Below are positions 34,304 through 45,705 of a stretch of DNA of 64,000 nucleotides, piece by piece. The translations under genes were made by a program, and so were the position numbers. The DNA is from Craterostigma plantagineum. Taxonomy: Eukaryota; Streptophyta; Magnoliopsida; Lamiales; Linderniaceae. The stretch lies in NCBI GenBank assembly GCA_027422505.1, contig JAPQWV010000017.1, forward strand, positions 21,143,501 to 21,207,500. The letters are read 5' to 3'. The notes below the pieces were generated by a model. The model did not search any database and had not been told where the DNA came from. It was given only the letters and a program-made list of their open reading frames with translations. The number at the start of each line of letters is the position of its first letter. Positions within the stretch are counted from its first letter, which is position 1.

Positions 34304-34500
34304 TTGTTGTTTGGTAGTGATCGTTACGTGGAGGTGATTTGCGGAATGAAACGTTAGTCTCGAACAATTTTAGTCAAGTTTGAAATAAATAAGAATGATA
34401 TTTAGTGTTCTTATTTTATTTATTTAATATATGGTGGTTGTAGCAAGAGAAATACTCAAGACTAGTCGAGTTTACTTCAAAACTTTTGATTCAAGCGACT
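34304..34500. other. Gag-proximal part of inner element leader
   Basis: Non-coding, AT-rich, no motif copies. Confidence 0.5.
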
Positions 34501-34962
34501 CTTGCAAGAAAATAAATCGGACGATTTGTGGTAAGGTAAGAATGTGTCAATCGGACAATTTGAGCGAAATCGTGAGAGGTAAATATTAATCGGATGATTT
34601 ATCAAATCGGGCGATTTGACTCAAACTACCAATTAGTGTTTTGAAGAGAATTCATGTTCGTTACAGTGAGATCGGGCGATTCTGTGGAATCATACGATTT
34701 CCTCTTCAGGAAGGAAAGAAATCGGGCGATTTAGTCTTAGAGACTGGAAATCGCCGAGGCTTAAATCGGACGATTGTGGTGCAATCGATCGTTTTTCTCT
34801 TATGTGATAGAAATCGGGCGATTCCTACACACACTGTGTGAAAGAAATCGGGCGATTTAGTCTTAGAGACTGGAAATCGTCGAGATTTAAATCGGACGAT
34901 TGTGGTGCAATTGATCGATTTTCCCTTATGTGAAAGGAATCGGGCGATTCCTACGAAATTAA
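34501..34962. repeat. AATCGGGCGATT array, cluster 2, with a 126-bp tandem duplication
   Basis: About six exact ATCGGGCGAT words plus variants (atcggacgat four times) lie between the PBS and gag. Part of it is a tandem duplication: atcgggcgatttagtcttag starts at 34721 and again at 34847 (period 126), with each unit carrying the motif, its variant and a caatcgatcg-like word. Confidence 0.85.
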
Positions 34963-35270
34963 ACCATCTCCATCGAATCCTTCAAAAATTCAAAGACTAT
35001 GTGAAAAATCTACCCGAAAGTGAAGAACAGACCCAAAAATAATTTCAGAATCGATTTTCGGGTTTTAAAACAACTCAAACTTGACTATAATCTATGTGAA
35101 AGAACAGAGATGCACTCATTAACAATTTTCTTCTCCAAAAGATGGTAAACAGAACGATTTAACAGGCACATCCATGAAAAATCGAAAATGGATTTTGAGC
35201 AGAGGTTCTTTCAAATCTTTTCAGAATTTAACAAAACTGGATTCAAATTGATGAGATCGATCCACGCTTT
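34963..35270. other. PBS-proximal leader of inner element
   Basis: Non-coding; no repeat or ORF noted. Untranslated leader on the minus strand. Confidence 0.5.
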
Positions 35271-35282
35271 GCTCTGATACCA
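35271..35282 (-). promoter_or_regulatory. Primer binding site of inner element
   Basis: On the minus strand TGGTATCAGAGC begins two bases after the 5' LTR, matching initiator tRNA-Met. Confidence 0.9.
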
Positions 35283-35284
35283 CT

Positions 35285-35590
35285 TGTAGGTCCACTTGTT
35301 ACCAAACAAGGATCAAAAGATTATTAGAAAGATTAAGTTCGTATGAAGCACCTTTTAGTGTGTGTTTGTGTGTGTGTTAATCGAGAGCTGCTTCAAGGAT
35401 TTTTCTTTTGATGAACCCTAACAAGGGTATAAACGGGCTTTATATACCACAAACTCTTTGGTATATTAAAGCCCAAGTCCAAAACTTCTACAAAGTACTA
35501 ATTGTCTCCCCAACCTACTCCAATACATTAATATCACAATTTTAACCCAAACCACAAATAACTAGAGGACACTATAATTATTTCCTAACA
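35285..35590 (-). repeat. 5' LTR of inner element (306 bp)
   Basis: Same length as the LTR at 21830-22135, two differences. Followed by the target duplication CTTTT at 35591-35595. Confidence 0.95.
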
Positions 35591-36787
35591 CTTTTCTTCA
35601 GGGAACTCTCACTGATGACGTCTACATGGTTCAGTCACCTGGGTTTATTCATTCATCGCTACCAAATCATGTGTGTAAGTTAAGGAAAGCCCTGTACGGC
35701 CTCAAGCAAGCCCCCAGAGTATGGTACCAAGAACTAAAGGGCTTTCTTCTACAGTTTGGTTTCAAAAGCTCCATAGCAGATTCTTCACTATTTATCTATC
35801 ATAAGGATGAGATATATCTCTATTTTTTGGTCTATGTTGATGATATAGTTTTGACTTCTAACAATGACAATTTTTTGGAAGTTTTTGTCTCACAACTTGG
35901 CAACAGGTTCTCTCTGAAAGATCTTGGCATACTTTATCAATATTTGGGTGTCGAGGTGATTCATACAACTCAAGGTCTTTTCCTCTCACAAGACCGGCAT
36001 ATTGCAAACCTTGTTGAGTCATTCTCAATGACTAGCGCCAAAGAGGTCACCACTCCCATGAGCACCACAACTCCTCTGCTACTCAAAGATGGTTCTGCAT
36101 CCGTTGACGCGATACCCTACAGAAAACTAGTTGCCGGCCTTCAATACTTGTCTCTTACTCGTCCTGACATATCCTTCGTCGTCAATCGTCTCTCGCAGTA
36201 TATGCATTCATCTACTGAACTACACTGGACAGCATTAAAACGAGTTCTTCGTTATCTCAAAAACACTATCTTCCACGGGCTCTTCTTGCATAAAGGCACA
36301 CCCTTGCAACTACGAGCATTTAGTGACTCCGATTGGGGCGGAAATCGTGATGATGGTCGCTCGACGACGAGTTATATAATATATCTTGGCTCTAATGCTA
36401 TATCGTGGAAATCTAGCTGTCAAAAATCAGTATCCCGGTCATCCTTGGAAGAGAAGTACAAGGCCATAGCTCACACTACAGCTGAGATACTATGGATTCA
36501 AAATCTCCTTCAAGAGTTGGGAATTTGCTTACCCAAACCTCCGTCTCTGTTCTGCGACAACACCGGTGCCACATATCTCTGCGCCAATCCCGTCTTTCAC
36601 TCCCGCATGAAACATGTTGCACTTGACTACCACTTTGTTCGAGAATGTGTCGCGAATGGCAACCTCAATGTCCATCATATTTCCACAAAAGACCAACTTG
36701 TTGATGTTCTTACGAAAGCCTTGAGCCTTCATCAGTTTACTGCTCTTCGCTCCAAGATTAGAGTCTCCAACGGAGCCTCAGGGGGCG
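35591..36787 (+). pseudogene. Outer copia RT (second part) and RNase H
   Basis: Continues the RT cut at 21829. Open from 35626 without a stop. RT motifs [13 protein letters not shown] and the catalytic LVYVDDIVL (about 35825-35850) are followed by RNase H ([17 protein letters not shown]). The frame runs into the 3' LTR before stopping at 36825. A PPT (tcagggggcg) at 36778-36787 sits at the end. Confidence 0.9.
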
Positions 36788-36986
36788 TGTTAAAGATACA
36801 CCATAATATCAAATATCAATTCTAGATTTAGCTTATCATTATCTTTAGGAAAAGATATGATTTAGACAGTCATCGTATATTGTCCATACTTGTAACGATC
36901 TTATCTAGCCCTTGTTTAGCTGTATATAAACTGTACTGAGAGTCAATGAATCATACAAGCTTTTTCTACAACCTATTATTCCTTTA
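36788..36986 (+). repeat. 3' LTR of outer copia element (199 bp)
   Basis: Starts TGTTAAAGATAC, ends ATTCCTTTA, followed by GTATC at 36987-36991 as target duplication. Confidence 0.93.
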
Positions 36987-36991
36987 GTATC

Positions 36992-37367
36992 GTCTTTATC
37001 AATGAGGCATAACCAGGTAACTTTTTCCGTTATTTTTTTAATTTTATCGTTCACTGAGTGATGATGACAATAATAATAATTTTATTAAACCCTTTAATTA
37101 AAATTTCATGTATTGAATAGTTTAAATATGAAATATTATATATGAATCTATATAATAGCACACTATTATTGCCTTTGTACACCTTTCAACGTCAGTAGTT
37201 GAAAGAACGCTTTAGATACTAGCAAGCAAACACGTCGCATCAGCATTATACTGAACACGGTCTATAAATCGTCACGATTAATCACCCATTAAAATCACAC
37301 ACGACAGAACTATAAAACAAGCTAGACATGCATTTATTACACTATTATCCTTAGTCATCTGATCTGA
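36992..37367. other. Intergenic AT-rich DNA
   Basis: No gene or repeat seen. It would be the 3' flank of the alliinase-like pseudogene. Confidence 0.5.
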
Positions 37368-37599
37368 TCAACCAAATATTGATCTTCTCATAACTTTCCC
37401 GCCGGCCGAACTTTCGTTCGCAACGAATTCCTCGAGTCGATACAAAACGAGATTGAAATCGTCATCGCTAATCAAAAGGCCGAGGCGAACGTATCGATCT
37501 TCGCTAAACCAACTCCCCGGCCTTCCTATGATGCTCGCCGAACGAAGAACATCATTGCAATTGATAGCCTCTTTTTCTCGGATTTCACCCATGCATACG
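37368..37599 (-). pseudogene. Last exon of alliinase/TAR4-like aminotransferase pseudogene
   Basis: After a plausible acceptor (aatcag|CG) at 37600, the reading gives an AYAWVK start. A frame change near 37580 leads into EKEAINCNDVLRSAS, IIGRPGSWF and RYVRLGLLISDDDFN, ending TGA at 37368. These are C-terminal motifs of plant alliinase C-terminal domain proteins (tryptophan-aminotransferase-related, PLP-dependent). The frame change plus the defects in the other exons mark it as dead. The upstream exons lie beyond a 14.6-kb retrotransposon insertion. Confidence 0.75.
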
Positions 37600-37675
37600 C
37601 TGATTATTGATTTCATTACAAGCCTAATAATGAGCCCTAAACTTCTTGCGAAATTTTTTATTATGCAAAAGGAAT

Positions 37676-37745
37676 AATAGATATTACCTGGAGAAGGTCC
37701 CCTACTTTTCCGAAAAATTTGCAATATGTTGGCCAGGGAAAGAAA
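37676..37745 (-). pseudogene. Degenerate penultimate exon piece of alliinase-like pseudogene
   Basis: The minus-strand stretch ending in the donor tctccag|gtaat (about 37688) encodes, with a frame change, residues like YC-K-FF and RGPSP, matching the segment before the last exon in the family. No good acceptor is visible. Weak but positioned correctly. Confidence 0.4.
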
Positions 37746-37850
37746 AATATATATTGGAAGATTGTGTAGCACACAATTTCCTTAAAATAGATTCGCTCCC
37801 TCATGTATGTGCTGGAGGTTTTGATGAGCGTCTAATTCGCAGGATACTTC

Positions 37851-39116
37851 TGTTGGATTTCTTATAAGGTTGGGCCAATGGGCCCAAATGGGATTATTAA
37901 CCCAATAAATCCAAGTTGCTCGGTTTTTATTAAACCGAGAATCCATCGTTAGTCGAAAATCAAAATTGATGAAAGATTCATAATCTATGTTTCGAGAGGA
38001 ATTTTTCGAATATTAATTTGCTCAAAACCGATGTCGGGTGAATGAGAAATTAATTATTAAAGTTCGGCCCAATAAGGATACAATAAATGGGAAAAGAAAA
38101 TAGAGAAAACTTGGTGTCCCACATTGGTTAGACATATCAAGTTTCTCCTCCTTATATATGTTTTCCCAACATTACTTGTTAACCAAGTGATGAGCCCAAT
38201 GAGGTGGGCTCAATGGCCCATGGCCGAGCCCGGGCCGAGCCCTCGCGCGCGGCCCGCTACCCCAAGCCCAAACTCGGAATTAAATTTATGCTCCGGTGAA
38301 GTGGCATTGATGACGTGGCACCGATGGTGATGTGGCGGCTAGGTGACAAGGCGCGACGCTGACGTGTCGCCCACGTGGCGCGCAGTGTGGCCATGACGTG
38401 ACAGAATTGCTGACGTGGCGGGCTTGATGACATGTCAGTGACACATGGGCATAAAGGGCGATGTGGCTCTAATGTGGCACACTCGTGGACATGACTAGAC
38501 GGTGATGAGGTGGCGAGACCCATTAGGGTTGATGGGGTGCTCCGGTTCGACCAAAGGACCCGTTGGTTCACACAAGCAAACCGACCCAGGTCGGGTTGGG
38601 CGGGTCGACCGAACCACTGGGTTGCTTCAGAAGGGGTGCGATCTGGAGCGTTGGATCCAGATCGAATGGCTCAGATTTAATCTGGGAAAAAGACAAGGGA
38701 GGTGACTATTCACAAATAGGTCCCTGCCCAGAAGTTGCAGCCCTTCACAGATTTGCCCCAAACCCCTTGAAAACCTATAAATAGACCCCTGCAGAATTGG
38801 AAATATTCATTAAATAATTCAATTCAATTCCTAAGCATACAAGTTAGAAGCATTCTAGTCCAATTAAGTAATAAAGCGAGAAAGGATCGAGTCTTTAGTA
38901 GATCCGCCCGATAGTTTCGTTATGGTGTGCGACGTTTCGAAATTCCTGAAGTCGTTGTATCGTCGGGACGTATTGCGCAACCCGAGGCACTGAAATACAG
39001 GGCAATAACGTCTTACGAAAAGCGTACGACGTACGTGTCTTGACTTCGACGTATAGCTGAAACTCTCTCCGAGTTTTACGAGCACCACGGACCATACGCC
39101 AACATCGGTACCAACA
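37851..39116 (+). repeat. 5' LTR of copia element (1266 bp) with ACGT-rich promoter zone
   Basis: Contains a GC-rich zone (38220-38650) with many TGACGTGGC-like words, then a TATA box cctataaatagacc at about 38776. Compared with the 3' LTR many differences are CG to TG or CA. Confidence 0.92.
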
Positions 39117-39143
39117 GTCGTAAAAAATTATTCTGTCTGATCG

Positions 39144-39755
39144 ATTGCGACAATAGCAAATATCCCCACCGCAGTACCGCTGACGGGTAGCAACCACGCT
39201 GAAAGGCTGGCAAAATTCAACGGGACAGACTTCAAGAGATGGCAACAAAAGATGCTGTTTTATATCACGACTCTAAACCTGGTGCGCTTTCTGAAAGAGC
39301 TCCCGCTCCAGGTGAACGCCAACGACGCTGCTAACAACGCCATACCCGAAGAGGACGCACAACAACAGGCGGCGTTAGACGCATGGAATCACAACGATTT
39401 CATGTGTCGTAATTACATTTTGAGTGCCCTAGACGACTCCCTATACAACGTCTACGTAGTGGCCAAGACTGCTAAAGAGTTGTGGGACTCGTTAGATAAG
39501 AAATACAAGACCGATGATGTTGGACTGAAAAAGTTCATAGTCGGCAGATTCTTGGACTATAAGATGACTGACTCCAAACTAGTGTTGGACCAGGTCCGAG
39601 GTCTGCAACTGATAATCCACGATATACACGCGGAGAATATGCAGATCAGCGAATCCTTCCAGGTAGCTGCTATAATAGAGAAGCTGCCGCCCTTGTGGAA
39701 GGACTTCAAGAACTACCTCAAGCACAAGCGTAAGAAATGGGGCTTGAGGACCTGA
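39144..39755 (+). pseudogene. Copia gag, start codon apparently lost
   Basis: The frame is open from an ATT at 39144, where an ATG would be expected, through KFNGTDFKRWQQKMLFY and the UBN2-type gag domain to a TGA at 39753-39755. A one-base shift near 39735 moves on into pol. The first usable ATG is at 39252. Confidence 0.75.
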
Positions 39756-42472
39756 TCGTAAGCCTTCGAATCGAAGATGATAATCGAAGAATCGAGGCCA
39801 AGAACAAAAGGGGTAGTGTCGAGGTACGTGCGAACCTGACCGATCTAACACCGGTAAAAAGCGCAAGAGGCCTAATACGACGCAGCAGAAGCCGAATAAA
39901 ATTAGGGACAACTGCTACAACTGCGACAAACCTGGGCATATGGCCAAGGACTGTCGGCTGAAGAGAAAGAGCAAAAAGAACCAAGCTCACTTGACCGAGG
40001 CAAGGCCAGGGACAGATCTGACAGCGATGGACCTAGCCGCCGTCGTATACGAGGCCAACGTGGTGGATAATGCTAGGTCATGGTATATCGACTCTGGACC
40101 GACTCGCCACATCTGCTCTGATAAGGAGATGTTTTCAACCCATTCCTATCTCAGACAGGAAGCTGTTTATGGGCAACGCAGCCACCTCTGACATCGTCGA
40201 ATTAGGGAGGGTAGTGTTGAAGATGACCTCGGGTAAGGAACTCACTCTTGTGGACGTGCTGCATGTGCCAGACATCCGCAAGAATCTGGTGTCCGGATCC
40301 CTGTTGAGCAAAGCTGGATTTAGACAGGTGTTTGAGAGTGATAAATATGTGTTGACCAAAAACGGTCATTTCATAGGGAAGGGCTACCTCGAGAAGGGGC
40401 TCTTTAAGATGAATGTAATGCCTGTAATACGCGAGATTGAACTCGCTAGTAATAATAAAGAAAGTTCCTCTTACTTGGTTGAGTGTTCCAGGCATCATAG
40501 ATTATGACACGTGGGGTTAAATAAAATAAAAAAGTTAATAAGTTTAAACCTGCTTCCACAAATGGAAGTCAACTCACAACAAAAATGTGAAGTTTGTGTC
40601 GAGGCAAAAATGGCCAAGGCACCGTTCTTCTCTGTCGAGAAAAGTAGTGCGCCTTTGGAATTGATCCATACTGATAAATGTGATCTAAAGTTCGTGCAGA
40701 CTAGAGGTGGAAAAATAGATTTTATTACTTTTATCGATGATTGCACGAGATTTTGCTACGTATATTTGTTAAGTGGCAAGGACGAGGCTCTTGATGCCTT
40801 CAAAAGATATAAGAGTGAAGTTGAGAATCAACTAAACTCAAGAATTAAAATAAATCGAAGTGATAGAGGAGGATAATACGTGGCGCCGTTCGAAGAATTT
40901 TGCCAAGAGCACGGCATTATTCATCAAACAACTGCGCCTCATTCACCCCAGTCAAACGACGTTGCTGAACGCAAAAATAGGTCTCTTAAGGAGATTATGA
41001 ATGCTATGTTGATCAGTTCTGGGCAACCTCAGAACTTGTGGGGGGAAGCAATCCTCTCGGCAAACCGCATTCTAAATCTCGTGCCACACAAAAAGAGAGA
41101 AAAGACTCCATACGAACTATGGAAAGGTGGGGCTCCGTCCTACAATTACCTGAAAGTGTGGGGGTGCCTAGCAAAGGTCGAAGTACCTAAACCTGAACAG
41201 GTTAAGAATAGGACCCAAGACTGTTGATTGCATTTTCATCGGATATGCTAATAAATGTAATGCATATAGATTTCTTGTGCACAAATCAGAAAACCCTGAA
41301 ATGAACACAGGGATGATATTCGAATCGAGGAATGCAATATTCTTTGAGAATACTTTTCCAAATAAGAAAAAGAAAGAAATAAGTTATAGTAAGCGAACTT
41401 ACGATGTCGTCGAGAGTTCACCTCAAGAAAACGAGGAACCACGGCAAAGCAAACGTAAAAAAGTGGCCAAATTATTTGGGCTTGATTTCCTAACGTATAT
41501 GTTAGATGATGAACCCTGGACTTTGCAAGAGGCATTTTCTAGTCCAGAAGCTCCGTTCTGGAAAGAAGCTGTGAATAGCGAGATTGAGTCCATAATGCGA
41601 AACCATACGTGGGAGCTGGTAGACCTCCCAAAGGGTGCAAGCCTTTAGGATGCAGATGGGTCCTTAAAAGGAAGCTTAAGACCGATGGATCAGTCCAAAA
41701 ATATAAAGCTCGTTTAGTAGCTAAAGAGTTTAACCAAAAGGAAGGGTATGATTTCTTCGATACCTAATCACCCGTGACAAGGATTACATCCATACGGGTT
41801 TTGACCGCTATAGCAGCGTTGTATGACCTCGAGATACACCAGATGGATGTGAAAACGGCCTTTCTAAACGTGGAACTCGAGGAAGAAATATATATGAGGC
41901 AGTCCGAAGGGTTTACTGTACCCGGGCAGGAAAATAAAGTGTGCCGACTCGTGAAGTCACTTTACGGGCTTAAGCAAGCGCCAAAACAGTGGCACGAGAA
42001 GTTCGACATGACTATGTTGTCGAATGGGTTTAAGATTAATGAGTGTGATAAATGCGTTTATATAAAAGGCACACCCGATGAGTTTGTGATTGTTTGCTTT
42101 ACGTAGACGACATGTTAATCATGGGAGGCAGTCACAGAATAATCGTGAATACAAAGAATAGCTGAAAAATTATTTCAGTATGAAGGATATGGGCTTAGCC
42201 GACGTCATTTTGGGAATAAATGTCTCTAAGATGTCCGAAGGAATTGGGATTACACAATCTCACTTGAGAGCGTGTTAAAGAAATTTAACACCTTCGATGA
42301 TCCTCCGGCTAAGACACCTATGGACACTAATGTACACTTAGCCAAAATTAGAGGAGAGCCCGTATCGCAACTCGAATACGCTCGGGTGATTGACAGTCTG
42401 ATGTATTTGTCTAACTGCACTCGACCTGACATAGCGTACTTAATTAGTAAACTAAGTAGGTTTACGAGTAAC
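39737..42472 (+). pseudogene. Copia pol, first part: knuckle, protease, integrase, most of RT
   Basis: CCHC knuckle CYNCDKPGHMAKDC near 39912-39955, protease-like DSGPTRH near 40090, integrase zinc site ([11 protein letters not shown]) and core (TAPHSPQSND near 40930), RT with [11 protein letters not shown] (about 41840) and a damaged catalytic region near 42100 where the frame shifts. Stops at 40505, 40873 and 41646 and shifts at 41227 and 42104 break it. Cut at 42472 by the gypsy insertion just after KLSRFTSN. Confidence 0.85.
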
Positions 42473-44016
42473 TGATCGACACGTGGTGTGTGAATGAAAA
42501 GTGCGACAAGTAATAATTAAAACGAATACCTAATTACTATCACCGACGTGCGTTAGGCAGTGGACCTATCGTTTGTAGTGCAGTAAAGTGAGTAAACGAG
42601 TATCGAACACAAGGAATAAATCAAGTACTAGTAGTGACCTATCGACTCGATATTTAGCCTAATAAAATACGCAAATTGTTTCATAACTTAACCTAACAGA
42701 TTATATCTAACTCAACTAGAGATTCAAAGACGCTTAAAATGGATACGAAGCTTCAGATAATAAAGATGTGCTCGGGATTCGAATCCCGCTAGGTGCTATC
42801 GGCTAAGACACTAAAATCGTTCCTACGTGATTTTGACTAGATCGCAGTAATTTTCCTACCCGCTCGCGAGTTTGCTGTCGCCCTAAACGCTCGCGGGGAT
42901 CTAAAATTCAGTAATTACTAACGGCGAGGATCGAGTATTTGCTTTCGCCCTATACTCGATTCCTATCTTCTACGAACGGCCTAAACGTTGTTTAGCTGTC
43001 GTCCTAAATGTTTTTCCATACGACTACTTTAACACATAGACATATTAAAGTAACGAAACAATATCATAGAACGATAAATAGTCAAACACGTAGTCACGAT
43101 AATCATAAGTCTTAACTACGAAACATCCTAGCGTTCATCTAATCCCAAACACAAAGGAGAATTAGCTACGCATAATAGACGGGAAAACAACGAAAGAAAT
43201 AAGGAATAAAGGCGAAGAATTCATATTCTTGATATCCGGATGATCTGCGATGGAAGCGTCGATGATTCTTCGTTCTTCGTTCAATTGGGCGTGATTTCGT
43301 CGATGATCCGTCTCTTGCGCTCCGGGACGCGAATCTGTGTTCTTTTGTGCTATTTTTCGTCTCTAGAGGGATTAGGGTTGATCTCTGGTCGGTTCCCCCC
43401 TTTCTGGGTCGAATTTGGGCTTTTTATAGTGAAATTCGACACTGTCACGGCCTGGGACAAGATAGGTCACGGCCGTGACATTCTCTGGGCAAAAATTGAG
43501 CTTACTGCCGCTCGTCACGGCCTGGTGCAGTAGCGTCACGGCCGTGACCCTCTCAACAGCTTTGCGGTAGTTTCGTATTTCTCTCGGATGGATGGGTAAA
43601 CGATGTCCGATTGATCTGAAATTTTAATCATAGATAGAAAACTTGTCAATCTTCATTCTGACCAAAGGGATTCTCAATCCGAGGTCTAGATTGAGAGATA
43701 TGAATTTTCTAATATTGCTGCTGCTATGGGTCACGGCCTGGTGCAATATGTGTCACGACCGTGACCATCTTCAGTCTAACTCTCTGCCAAGTGTCACGGC
43801 CAGGTGCACTATGTGTCACGGCCGTGACCTTCACCAGTTTTCATCGTTTTCGCGCCGTTTTGCCTCGTTTTCGCTCCTTTTCGCCCGAAACTTGTCCTAA
43901 AGCCTTATAATACCAAAACAAGCAGAAATAGGGTTAATAAGTGCATAAAATGACTATAAAAACTCTATTATGAGCCAATTAAATACTATGATAAACTTAC
44001 TACGATACGTTTATCA
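42473..44016 (-). repeat. 3' LTR of gypsy element (1544 bp) with palindromes
   Basis: Three perfect GTCACGGCCGTGAC palindromes at 43466-43479, 43535-43548 and 43815-43828, plus half copies gtcacggcctgg. It is 22 bases longer than the other LTR because of one segment beside the first palindrome. Confidence 0.93.
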
Positions 44017-45705
44017 AACCTCCCCACACTTAAGCATTTGCTTGTCCTCAAGTAAATTAGAAGTCAGAAAAGGCACCAGATCAAGATAACGGCACGATTG
44101 TTCGCAATTTATCAACAAAGCTAGAAAGCACAAAACGGAATCAAGCAAACAATCATGGACATCGCACTAATGACTTGCACTTGTTGACCTAAACTTCCTT
44201 CGCACTGCCAATCGAAACTTATACCTCACAGGATTCGCTCAAATAGTAACTCAGTGTATAGGTTAGCATATAGTGAATCACTCAAATCGTGCACTAGTCC
44301 GACCCCTACCATAGGCTTGCAAGCTAATCGCATATCTACTACTTAAAGTGGCAAGCATAAATCTGAGGATCTTCTTGGGTCTTCTCGGGTCAAATAATAA
44401 TGACTTGACAAGCATAGATATTGAACACGTAATCTTAAAGTTAGGACACAAAAGCGAAAATTCAAAGAATATAGCATGATCAAATTGATAGTTACATGCC
44501 ACAACATAAGACTCAACATTCTCGCTCCGAAATCCTAGACTTTTCTGCCCGACCCCTGTCAACTCAGTTCCCTTTCATTTTCTGCCCTTTCCCCTTAATT
44601 ACGCTCTAGTGCACTGCCCTTATTCCCTAAAACATCAAGGTTCGGTTTTTGTCGCAAAGAATACATCGTCACAGCGAATGCCGTGTACCTAGGGATACTT
44701 ATTACCAAAACCTTTATCTTGCCAAAAGGTTTATGGGCATGCTTATGAAAGGGATCAGGTCATTTCAGAAAACGGTCAAGTCAGGGGCGAGTCATTTCAC
44801 GAATAGCAGAGAAGAACATCAAATCATACACTGAAATAGTAACTCTCAAGTTCGACTTCTGCTCTATTCTAATGAATTTGGGTTCATATAATCTCTGGAG
44901 GCTTATATGGATCAAGGGCATTTCATATCATATGAGGTAAGCAACGAATAGGCTCAGGCTCAAAGTGGCTAACTAGTGGGGTTAGTCATGGTGGGGAATT
45001 TCGGCTCTGGACTTAATTCCTAATGCCCTCATCATCTTCACACTAACACTCCAAAAACAGTTTCAACACGCATCAGACAGGCAAGTTCTAGAGAGATGTA
45101 GACTAGGCACGTCACACAACCAAGAACAATGAGCATAAGCTCGTCAGGCTCAAACTCTCACGTGAAACAGGGTTATGTGTACGAATCTCTCAAAACAGTG
45201 CTATATCTATTCAGGCAAACATGATTCAATCAGTCATGCATATCTTAATTGCTCACAAGGATTTCATAACATGCAAACCAACTCGAGATAAACGCAAACA
45301 ATCATGCCTGATTTTAATAATTCATGCCTTTCTAACAAAATTGATAGCTCACGGACACGTCATAAAAAAATTTCACGCACATTCTCAACCTAAATTCCCC
45401 TCCCCACACTTAAGCCCTACGTTGTCCTCAACGTAAAAATTGAATAAACGAAAGGGAAAAGTAGGTGTAAGAGAACGAAACTTCCCTGACGGAAAATATT
45501 GACGTGGTCGTGACTAGACGCATGATGGTTGTCATATCGTGACTCGTGATGCCTAACATGACTAAAAGGAAAACTAAACATAACAGAAAAAACATGAATT
45601 GTAATAATAATAGCCATAATAAAAAAATACTAGATAGATAAAACCTGGGTTGCCTCCCAAGAAGCGCTTCCTTTACCGTCTTTAGCCGGACGTGCTTTCG
45701 TTCGC
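44017..45705. other. Non-coding 3' part of gypsy element with two PPT-like sites
   Basis: No ORF of note. PPT-like cctccccacacttaag lies at 44019-44034, next to the LTR, and a second copy near 45399-45414. The gggttgcctcccaagaagcg motif at about 45650 is common after gag-pol in Athila/Tat elements. Confidence 0.75.

Larger units (their letters stand above)
21830..35590 (-). mobile_element. Inner Sirevirus-like copia retrotransposon, 13.8 kb, recent insertion
   Basis: Flanked by CTTTT on both sides. The LTRs at 35285-35590 (5') and 21830-22135 (3') are 306 bp each and differ at only two positions by eye, so the insertion is young. On the minus strand the order is LTR, PBS, long leader, gag (34303-32885) with a coiled-coil extension (32869-31346), protease-integrase-RT-RNase H (31231-27925), several polypurine tracts, a palindrome-rich zone with an antisense ORF, an extra ORF (25536-22273), PPT and LTR. 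A third ORF after pol, repeated PPTs and palindromic repeats are known traits of Sireviruses. LTRs of only 306 bp are short for that group, so the assignment is tentative. Confidence 0.85.
18617..36986 (+). mobile_element. Outer Ty1/copia retrotransposon, split by a nested element
   Basis: The 5' LTR is 18617-18809 and the 3' LTR 36788-36986. Both start TGTTAAAGATAC and end ATTCCTTTA. A 5-bp target duplication GTATC lies at 18612-18616 and 36987-36991. A PBS (TGGTATCAGAGCC) follows the first LTR directly, and a PPT-like tcagggggcg precedes the second. The coding part is interrupted by the 13.8-kb element at 21830-35590. Without that insertion the element is about 4.6 kb, a normal copia size. 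Frame lesions in gag and pol show it was already inactive or has decayed since. Confidence 0.95.

Noticed and set aside
37646..37867. Plus-strand ORF at the border of the copia LTR
   Set aside because: It crosses the LTR junction and overlaps the pseudogene exons on the other strand.
38124..38784. ORFs in the GC-rich LTR zone
   Set aside because: They recur identically in the 3' LTR and are broken by frame changes between the copies; LTR sequence explains them.
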